64,000 nucleotides of DNA from Craspedostauros australis. Lineage: Eukaryota; Bacillariophyta; Bacillariophyceae; Mastogloiales; Achnanthaceae. The stretch lies in the NCBI GenBank assembly GCA_026770025.1, contig JAMXDE010000077.1, forward strand, positions 62,001 to 126,000. Reading direction: 5' to 3'. Below the pieces are notes generated by a model. That model saw only the letters and a list, made by a program, of their open reading frames with translations, had not been told where the DNA came from and made no database searches. The translations under genes were made by a program, and so were the position numbers. Positions 33,259 to 43,500 of the stretch are shown in pieces; positions within the stretch are counted from its first letter, which is position 1, and the number at the start of each line of letters is the position of its first letter.

Positions 33259-34322
33259 ATGTTTCCCTCTGCTGCTGCCAAGGCCCTCTCCAAGGATGGC
33301 AACCCCTCTCCTTGTAAGAAGCCGTGTTCTGCTTACCCTGTATCTGCTCCTCCATTCGACTCCAAGGGGTTCCTGCTGCCTACTCCTGAACAGCTGTTGC
33401 CTTACAAGCCGTCCGCTGCATTGGGGAAGCCGACCATCATCACGCAAGTGATCGATGTGAAGCCGATGCATGCAGCGGATGGCGGCCTCGTCCCGAACAG
33501 TACACATGCGCACGCTCGCGAGCTGCACGTGTTCGTACACATCCTCAACAACAACGGAGGTGTCTTCGACGACTCCAACGTCGAGGTGCGTTCGAAGGGA
33601 CGAGGTGTCGGCGATGGTACGTTGGTGAGCGTTATCGTGAACGCGCCACCCCCTGCTGCGCCTGACGTTGTACCACCTGTCGCGCCTACCCCACCAGCGA
33701 GGCTCCCTCGTCGCTGCAATGCTGTTGTTGTCGGGGGCTATGCAGATGCCTCTGGTGATAGCAACAGCACCTACGACGACAACGGCAAGGAGCAACGAAC
33801 ACGCGCCAGCAGGAACAGGAGAGGAGGCCAGTTTGGGTACGATCTGGAAGAGGCGGGAAACTGGAGGCGTGATGCCATCGTTCGTATCATGGTAGCGCTT
33901 CGATCTAACCTAGATCCTAAAATCCTCCAGCAAATGCCAATAACAGGATTCGTTCTCACAGGCAGGCACGATTGGACTATCTGGAGCAACATCAAACAGA
34001 TGTGGAGTGTCGTATCGTCTGCACTTTGGACTGTCCTGCTTCCAGAAGAAGAGGTGCCAACTCGTCAGATGGAACAGGTGGTTGCATACGTACGCGGCAA
34101 TGTGGAGGTTCCTCCAACAATGTTGGCATCTCATTTGTACACCCTATGCTTTCTCGGAGAAACTACATCATCCCACACAGTGAGATCTGCTTTGGCCATG
34201 TCCGCATCACATGCACTATGCACTGCTATCTTGGGCAAGCATGCACATGGACTGTCGGAGGAACAGAAGGTGTTAGAACGTAATCAAAGATGGGTAGGGT
34301 ACCGCACCAAAAACGCAGAGTG
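33259..34322 (+). CDS. 5' part of a related transposase, cut by element D
   Basis: An open frame from ATG 33259. It parallels the transposase region at 28741: both start with a KA(A/L)SKD(A/G)NPSP block and share a SALWKALIP/SALWTVLLP segment, the MEQVVA(F/Y)VR helix and an LAMSAS motif. This copy has no stop where the other has TAG, so it gives the better picture of the N-terminal ~350 residues: a low-complexity leader, a beta-like stretch with HVFVHILNNNGG, a Pro-rich spacer, then helices. At 34323 the 5' LTR of element D begins and the frame ends four codons later. The catalytic part is missing. Confidence 0.7.
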
Positions 34323-35069
34323 TGTTAGGAATTGAGGGTACGACTTTGTTGGAATACCCATGATTGCCGCACCTCCCAACATTGTTCGTCACACCTTTGA
34401 ATATTATTCATCACATGTTCAGAGACTATTTGTCACACCTTTGTATACCATGTCATTATGACTATGACTAAGCATACGGACGCGATTGATACCTGTATAA
34501 CCGCGAGGAGGATAGCCTGTCCTCTGGTAACGTAAGGAAGACACCCACGGCGGATCAGGAGGTCCCGATACCACGCCAACCATGGCAACCATCCAGACGA
34601 CGACGTCGATCAGAAGAGCATGTCCATGGGCAAGTGACGCACCTTCTTCAGAGGACAGCACATGCCTCTCCTGCGGACAAGAACATCCGCAGGTTTGGAA
34701 CATCAGAAAGGATCAGAACATCCGCAGGTTTGGAACATCACCAAAGGTGACATCGATCATGAGACGACGGCGTCATGAGAATCAACGACGGAAACATGAG
34801 ATAGACAAGTGCTCAAGACTGCAGATCCCTACCATGCAAGCGTAGACAGCTACGACGATGCAGAGACAAGGAAGCAAGAACAGAGCATGATGAATGAAGA
34901 GGGAAGCACCTAAGAGACAACAGGATGCCCTGTGTCGTTACCACGACAGAAGCCTGTCAAGAAAACGAAATCAGAAGAGAAAGTGAGATTGTGCTCACAG
35001 TTCTAAAACGGTACAGTTTCTAACAGCAGATTAGATCTTAGTACTAACTATAACCCCGGATTTCCAACA
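34323..35069 (+). repeat. 5' LTR of element D
   Basis: 747 bp, TGTTAGGAATTGAGGG...CCAACA. The same family gave the LTR at 1759-2522 and the solo LTR at 4856-5602. It contains a direct repeat of a ~30-bp block (AACATCCGCAGGTTTGGAACATCA) near 34685-34740. Confidence 0.93.
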
Positions 35070-35149
35070 CGTTTCGAAACGTTACGATTGAAATCCTACG
35101 TTTCTACCACCATCAACACAGCAACAAACATCCTCTCATCATCATCACC

Positions 35150-38100
35150 ATGACATCCTTCCTAGGTAAGACTGATCGTTACATGATCATGTTCGACGGC
35201 AAGCGGTCCAGCTGGAAAGCTTGGAGTGCAAAGTTCCTAGCCCGCGCTAACCGCAAGGGCTATGGCGACTTGTATCTCAAGGACATGGGTGATGTGGTTG
35301 TGAAGGAAGAACCGTTCGTCCCCTCCGTTGCCTCCCTCCCTGTGAAAGGTAAGAAGAAGGACGACGACGAAGCCAAGAAGCCAAGTGCCATGACTCCTAA
35401 AGAGGAGGCTGAGTACAAGAAGGCATTGGCGAAGTACGCGTTTGAAGAACTGACCATGGCTATTAGCCATGAAACCACCGAAGGCAATGTTGCCTTCATG
35501 GCTGTGTTGGGATGCAAGAGCAGCGCTTACGAAGGAGGAGATCCACGTAAGGCATGGAAGGCTCTTGAGCGTATCTACGAGCAGCGCACTGCACCTATGA
35601 AGGCAAAGTTGTTGGCGCAGCTCAACGGGATGCGCATGAAGAAGGGAGAACACCCGGACACGTTCCTCACCGAGATGGAAGTGCTCCGCGGACGCCTCTC
35701 CCACGCCGGCGTCGACTTGGACATGACCCAGTACCACATGCTCGTGCTCAACGCCCTCGCAAGGGACTACGAGATGGATGTGAAGCTCATCGAGCTCAAG
35801 TTCACCGGCATTGAAGCCACGATGTCAATCGAGGACATCCGTGAAGCAGTGAGTGCCACCTACGACGCACGTCACATCAAGCAAGGAAGCAACCGCCGCG
35901 AGAGCGACACCAAAGAGGAAATGGCTCTCGCTGCCACGGGCGGCTTCAAAGGGTACTGCCGCAACTGCGGTGCCTACGGGCACAAGAAGGCGGACTGCCG
36001 CTCTCCCCCAAAGAACAAAAACAACAAGGCCTTGAAGAAGAACAACAAGAGAGGTGACACCCCCGCCAAGAACAAGTTCAACGGAAACTGCAAGTACTGC
36101 GGTAAGAAGGGGCACAAGATCCTCGACTGCTTCAAGTTGAAAGCAGCGATGCGAGAAGCCGAGGCCGCAAACGTGGCGACCGACGGCATGGAGGAAGAGA
36201 CAGACGTCGCCCTCGTGATGGTCGAAGAACACATGTGGCGGACTACCGAAGACGATGTGGCTGGCTACGACTCCTTCGTTGAAGTTGACGAAGAGATGTG
36301 GTTACCTTCTAACGAGAAGACCAACGACGTTGCCCTAGCCATGATCGAGGAGCCCTTCTGGTTGCCCGAAGACGACAAGTCCATGGATAGCACGGAGATG
36401 ATGTGCTTCCTCACCAACGAGTTCGAAATCGATTCGACAGAGGTCAAAAATGTGACCAACCCAAGACTCGTAACAACCCAAGAAATTACGAACATCAAGA
36501 AAAACATGAGCAACGACCACGCCATGATGCCTCCCGAAGAGGAGACCACCGAAGATCTCGCCCTCACGTCCACCGACGAAGAGATGGGCGACCAAGGCAA
36601 CGAAGAGCCAAACCAAGGCTCCGAGTGGACGGCGGAAGAGCGGGCGGCCCACCACCCAGGGGTGTATGGTCACTACGGACCACCAGCGGTCGCCGCCGAA
36701 CGCATCAACCGCGAACTCTTCCCGTCCGACGACGAGTCCACCGAAGACGACGAGTTCTTCAACGAGGTCATCTACGATGAAGACCTCGTCAGCACCGAAG
36801 AAGAGTCCACCAACGAAGTGGCGATGGTGATCGGAGCGGAAGACATCTGCAGAGAGCCTGTCTTCTCGCTCTCCACCAACAAGTCTCCCATCGAGAAGAC
36901 GATCGAAGCAGCAGGGCGCGCAATGTACCAAGGATGGGCATCGTGCCCACTGTGCTTCAAACAAGGGTACATCTACTCGTACTGCGTCGATTGTCTAGCC
37001 CAGCCCTTCCTCATCGATCTACCGGAAGGAACGGACGTGGTGAAACCGACAACCCACGAAGAACGCGACGAACGCCACGCAATGCTCGCAAAGGAGGAGT
37101 CCCTCGCACTCGCAGTGCGATACTCATTGAGCAACGCCACGCCGGCTGACAGTGTGCGCTCCGAGCTTGCCTTGCTGTGCCTCGACACAGTGGAGGAGTA
37201 CAACTCTAGAGACAGACGCAATTGCGCGGATGCTCGCACCCTCTACTTCCTCCTACGCGAAATCGGGATGATGACCCCGTTCAACGTCATGAAGAACATG
37301 CCGTTTATCAACGAACGGCTGGAGAAGGAGCAGTTGCCAGCCATCCACCATGGACTCATCGGGAGCCTGGCCTCTCGTGGAGCACTCCAAATCATGTGGA
37401 AATACCACCCAGGCCACTACGGAGTCCGCAGCCCAAATGCGTTCCCTGAACTCCCCATCTACAGCGAGAGAAACCCGCAACCAGACATGGCGATGGTGGT
37501 CGGTGACATCGACGGCGTCGAAGAACGCCGCATCACGCTCGCCCCAGACCGCCATGAGGCAAACACTTGGTTGGGCGACTCAGGTGCCTCGTGCCACCTG
37601 ACCAACAACGACGAAGGGATGACCAACGTGCGCGTGGCCGACCACTCCATCAAGATCGGCAGCGGTCGCTACATCAAGGCAACAAAGGTGGGTGACAAGC
37701 GCATGGTGGTAATGCAGAAAAACGGTACCACCGCAACCATCCTCCTCAAGCAAGTGAAGTTCGTGCCCAAATTGTGGGTGAACCTCCTCAGCATCAACAA
37801 AGCGCTTGAGAGCGGCTTCAACATCAGCAACCACGGTGTTGTGATGAGCCTGGAGAAGCGCGGACAACGCATCACGTTTGACCGGCTTATGGCTACCCAC
37901 AGCGGGTTCGTGAGCGGCGTTAACATGATCACCGCCCCTCACCCTCACGATCAAGCCAATGTTGGCGTGTCCACCCAGACCGCGGTGGACGTCAACCAAA
38001 TCCATAAAATGTTAGGCCATGTTGACACTTACACGATCTCTCGCACAGCGGGACGATACGGTTGGAATGTCACAGGCAAATTGCATGCATGTGTGGACTG

Positions 38101-39688
38101 TGCCATTGGCAAACAAAGGCAGAAGGCCATGACGAAGAAACTCCAATCACGAGCAAAGGAGGTTGGTGATCGACTGTTCATTGACACATCAAGTGTCCAG
38201 ACGCACAGCTACGGACAAGGAAAGTATTGGCTCCTAGTCCTCGATGATTACAGTGACTACTGTTGGAGCTATTTCCTGAAGGAGAAGAGTGAGGTTGGAA
38301 CAAAAATGATTCTGTTGCTTAAATGGCTCCAGGTCAACCAGCAAACACGAGTGAAAATTATCAGATGTGACAACGCAGGAGAAAATTATTCCGCGGAGAA
38401 GCAACTGCTCGTCGCAGGGTTCGGTCCAACGTTCGAGTACACTGCAGCATCTACGCCGCAACAGAACGGTCGCGTGGAAAGAAAATTCGCCACGTTGTAC
38501 GGGAAAGTCCGAGCCATGCTCAATCACACACACCTGCCGAAAAATGTCCGAGGAAAATTGTGGGCCGAGGCGGCCAGAACCGCTACCCAACTGGAGAATA
38601 TCATCGGGACGAAAACGAGAGAACCAGCATGCGTGCTGTTCAATAACCGGATCCCAACTTACGTGGATGGGTTGCGCGTTTTCGGGGAAATAGGCATGGT
38701 GCACATCGGAGGCCGCACGATAAAGGCGAAGCTGGATGACAGATCCAGACCAGCTATGTTCGTTGGATACGGCCAGTCACACGCGAAGGGAGTGTATCGA
38801 ATGCTGAACCTCGCAACAACTAAGATCCTAATCACGAGAGACGTGACATGGATGAATCAGTCATATGGGCAATTCAGAGGTATCGAGAATGCCAACAGAT
38901 CAATATTGATAGATCTGGAAGATGACGACTCTACATCGGGTATGAAGACTCGACACACGAGAGCAGCTTGGGAGCGACGATCGGAGACCATCAAAGGTAT
39001 GGAGACCGACAACGCAGATCGCAGCAGCAGAGCCGGAGAGAAAGAAGATACAGAAGACGCTGCGCGAGGGCAAGATGACTTGCTCCCCACCCATGGGAAA
39101 AATGAGTCGAACGATAATGACAGCGACGAATTCGGAAGGGACGATGAGGGGAGAGCAAATGAAGAGGCCAAATATGAGCCAGAGCAGACCCCTATCGCAG
39201 AACCTGTGCAACGCGTACCAAGGATGGTGAGTGCTCTCGCAGGGTACAACAAAGAACCCATTCCAGAGGAGGAGCGAGACCTCGAATCGAGCGATGAGTC
39301 AGAACCAAATACAGACGAAGGGTACGAGACACCCCAAGAGACTATCGCATCCCCATCGGACACAGGAGGACCCGACTTCCACGCGGATGGGTCAACATTC
39401 AACAGAGATATCGCAGGTATGATGATAGATACACCTCACGGAATGATGAGACTCGACGACATCATCACTGCGGACCAAGCATTGAACAACGAACCAAATG
39501 AGGATGGGATGGAACTAGCAAGCATAGCCATGCTACTGGACCCAACCACATTTGAGGACTGCTGGGACCACGCGGACCCCAGTAAGAGGAAGAAATGGCG
39601 AGAAGCCATCAACAAGGAATTCTACGATATGGCCAGAAGGAAAGTATGGGAAAAGATCAAGAAGGACCAGATGCCGAGAGATCGGCGG
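35150..39688 (+). CDS. Element D gag-pol, first part (to the RT start)
   Basis: 1513 codons from ATG 35150 (MTSFLGKTDRYM) to the element E insertion. Order: gag core EELTMAISHET; zinc knuckles CRNCGAYGHKKADC and CKYCGKKGHKILDC; an acidic stretch with repeated EE(H/P)(M/F)W blocks; the CX2CX9CX2C motif CPLC...CVDC followed by a conserved RYSLSNATPADSVRSELALLC block; protease DSGASC; zinc-binding segment (HKMLGH ... CVDC); integrase D (FIDTSS), D (RCDNAGEN), E (GRVERK); the integrase C-terminal part; an acidic linker with FHADGSTFNRDIAGMMID; and the EECWDHA-like start of RT. The frame is closed by LTR sequence of element E. Codon phase continues exactly at 47078 (4539 nt, a multiple of three), so the whole 1988-residue polyprotein was intact before E arrived. 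Confidence 0.92.
39683..39688. repeat. Left target duplication of element E (CGGCGG)
   Basis: CGGCGG touches the E LTR start at 39689 and is repeated at 47072-47077. Confidence 0.9.
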
Positions 39689-40466
39689 TGTTGGAAATCC
39701 GGGGTTATAGTAGTAGACTAATCTGTTATCAGTCTGTACCGTTTTAGAACTGTGAGCATAACATGCTCATCTCCTTTCGATTCCAATTCGCAACAAGCAT
39801 GATCCGCAGTAGCCACCCGAGGTTACACCCTTTTGCTTGGCTCCTTTCGTCTGCATCTTCATCTTGCTTTCATCGTGGTTCATCGTTTGCTTGGTTGAGG
39901 ATTGGAGAGCACCTACATTCGTCAAGATCATACTCGTAGACCTGTAGGTACCTCTCCTTCGGTCTCCTGTCACCTCACTGGTCCCACTTCATTTCAGTTC
40001 CTCCCTCCGGTCATCTCGATGGTTGCCTTTGGATGCTTGGAACTTATTGTCATCTGGATCGTGGTCTTGGGTGAATAGGGATCGCCTCTGTTTCGCTTTC
40101 TCATATTAGGTTCTCAGGGACGCGTCGACTTGTTCAGATATATTGGTTGTCGCGCTCACTCGATTCACTCATGGGCTGGTGTGTTGCCATCCTCATAGAT
40201 CTCTCCGTTCCCGACCGTTATTGGGACATGGCCGAGTAGGCCACTGGATGAGGGTGCTTGGATGTCGCATAAGACAGGTAAGGCCATTGGGCTGTCCGAG
40301 TGCAACTGGTCGATTGCTAGGTTGCGGTTTGTCTGGTAGATGCTATTGGGGGTTGCGGCAATCATGGGTATCTTTGCACTTAATACCATTCCGGTTCCAG
40401 TCAGTCCTCATGGGAGCTGCGGTAGAATAGGGTATCTTTGCAAAGTCGTACCCCCGATTCCTGACA
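39689..40466 (-). repeat. 3' LTR of element E
   Basis: 778 bp. It carries two copies of the GGTTGCGGCAATCATGGGTA-type box near its right end (40345 and 40415), a small duplication not seen in the C and D LTRs. Confidence 0.93.
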
Positions 40467-40560
40467 CCCTTCCATTGTCGCACCACCATATTCACTCACA
40501 CACAAATCGTCTCTCGTCTCACTCCCTTGTCTCGCTCTTGCACTCATCTCTTCTGTTCCA

Positions 40561-43500
40561 TTAATCCATGGTCGATCTCAATTGAATGATGCTCCCTTTG
40601 TGTCTGTCGTAGATCTCCTTCTTTGTGTTCTTGGTGAAGCCGTCTGCGATGTTGTCTTCTGAGCGCACAAATTGAATTCGTGCCTCTCCGTTGTCTATCA
40701 GCTCCCGAGTGAAATGATGTCGTATATCGATGTGTCTCGTCCGCGCTGATGTCGACGGATTGGAGGCAATGAAGATAGCTCCCACATTGTCCACATACAC
40801 ATCCACTGGTTTGGTCATCGTCAAGCCAATGTCCTCCATTAGCTGCGTGAGGAAGCGAATCTCCTTTCCTGCTTCTGACAGGGCGACGTATTCCGCCTCT
40901 GTTGAGCTGAGAGTTACACTTCGTTGTGCCTTCGATCTCCATACGATGGGCACCCCTTGCAGTAGGACGAGATGTCCCCCGACACTGATCCGGTTATCCT
41001 TGTCTCCCGCAAACTCGCTGTCTGCGTAGATTTCGATCTTCCATGCGTCGTTCTCCAGCGGGGTTGGTTGCATTCGTAGTCCGTAGTCCCTCGTGTCCGA
41101 TACGAACTTCATTACTCGCAGCATCTCCTTGTATGCTGCAGCTGATGGTCCGTCCAGTACCTTGGTAAGTTCGCGCACCGCATTCGCAATGTCTGGTCGC
41201 GAGTGCTTCACCAAGTATAGCAGCATACCTACTCCACTTCGGTATCTGCTGTGTCGGTCACTGTCCACTTTGGGTAAGTTGCTATTTCTCTGGATACCCT
41301 GTCCTGGTGTTCCTGGAGTTCCGTATTGTTGTAGAGTCAGCACGTCATCCTTGAATGTGTCGATGATGTTCTTGATGATGTGTGGCTGGTTCACCCAGCA
41401 GTTCGACTGTTCGTTGTTGAAGATGATCTTGCAGCTGAGGTAGTCTTCGAGGTCATTCTCCACCTTGATTCCGAATTGCTCAGCTTTGATGTCGATCGTC
41501 AGTTGCTTCAACTCCTCCTTCTCTCCGATGCATAGGCAATCGTCGACGTAGGTGCCTATCAGCAGCAGTTTCCCTTCCTGATTCCGAATCAGAAGGCATG
41601 GATCCACTTTGCTCTGTCGAAATCCCAGTTTGAGTAGAATGTCGACCAGCTTTTTGTTCCATTGTCTGGCGCTCTGCACTAATCCGTAGATGGTCTTCTT
41701 GAGCAGCAAGCATTCGTCGGCCTCATGCCTCATGCCCTTTGGGCATTGCATGTAGATCTCTTCGTCAAGTTCTCCATGCAAGAATGCTGTCTCGAAGTCG
41801 ATGATCATACTATCCATGTGCAGTAGCATCTTCATAGTGAGCATGATGCGGTAGGTTGCATCATGAATCACTGGTGCGTGGTGTGCTGAGAAGTCCACTC
41901 CTGCGATCTGTGAGTAGCCGCAGGCGACGAGTCTGGCTCGGAAGACTCCGTTCCTCTTCTCCTTGAACACCCACTTGGTCTTCACGCATCGCCGATTCCT
42001 CGGCATTCGGTTCCTCTTGATCTTCTCCCATACTCCTCTTCTGGTCATATCGTTGAACTCCTTATTGATTGCCTCTCTCCACTTCTTTCTCTTCTCGGGA
42101 TCTGCATGGTCCCAGCATTCTTCGAAGGTGGTAGGGTCTAGCATCATAGCTACGCTTGCTTGCTCGGGTCTGATTCGATCATTCGTTACTTGGCTCGCAG
42201 CGATGAAGTCATCCAGTCTCATCTTTCCGTGAGTGGTGTCTATCATCATCCCTGCGACGTCTCTGTTGAACATCGACCCGTCTGTATGGAAGCTCGGCCC
42301 CTCTGTCGCCGCTGTTTTGGCTTCTGTCTCTTGGGCAGTCTCTTGCTTCTCATCGTCAGATTCCGATGTCTCGCTGGATCCGTAGTCTCTATCCTCCTTA
42401 GGAACGGGCGAGTTGTTGTACCCTGCGAGATCTCTGACCATTCTCGGTACGTGCGCAACAGGTGTTGCGACTGGAGTCGAGGGCGGTTCTTTTTCTACCG
42501 TTCTTTCCTCACTCCTTCCATCCTCGTCCCTTCCGGATTCATCCCCGACGTCTTCGTCTGGTTCCTGATCCTCCTGGACGGGTAGCAGGTCGTCCTGCTC
42601 TAGCGCAGCATCTTCTGAATCTTCTTGTTCTCCGGTTCTGCTGCGTTGCTCATCGTCATCGGTCTCTATATTACTCATACTGTCCGATTGACGAACCCAA
42701 GTCACTCCTCTCTCTGGAGACGAGTCTCTTGATGACGAGTCGTCGTCCGCGTTCATCATTCTGGATATATTGGCATCCTTGATACCCTTGAACTCTCCAT
42801 ACGACTTATTCAACCATGTTACGTCTCGAGTCATTAGGATTCTCGAGGTAGCAAGGTTCATCATGCGGTACACTCCTTTCGCGTGCGACTCTCCGTATCC
42901 CACGAACATGGCAGGTTTGGAACGGTCGTCTAGCTTGGCCTTGATAGTCTGTCCACTGATGTGTACCATCCCCATTTCACCGAACATACGCAGGTCATTT
43001 GCATACTTCGGGATTTTTCCGTTTAACAGTATACATGCTGGTTCCCTTGACTTCGTGCCAATGATGTTCTCCAGCTGCGTTGCTGTGTGAGCAGCCTCTG
43101 CCCACAGTTTGCCTCGCGTTGATTTTGGTAGATGGGTTTGGTTCAGCATGGCGCGTACTTTGCCGTAGAGTGTCGCGAATTTCCTTTCGACGCGACCATT
43201 CTGTTGCGGAGTCGATGCCGCAGTGTACTCGAAGGTTGGGGCGAATCCCTTGTTAAGTAAGAGTTTCTCTGCAGAACGATTCTCTCCTGCGTTGTCACAT
43301 CTGACATTTTGAACCGTTACTCGCTGATTCGCTTCGAGCCATTGGAACAACAAAAGCATCTTCGACCCCACGTCGCTTTTCTCTGTGATGAAGTAACTCC
43401 AGCAGTAGTCACTGTAATCGTCGATCACAAGAAGCCAGTATTTGCCCCTTCCCAGGCTGTGTGTCTGAACGCTTGATGTGTCCATGAACAGTCGATCCCC

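Noticed and set aside
34336-34845. Frames repeated at 5080, 34582 and 48839
   Set aside because: All lie in D-family LTRs and change frame between copies.
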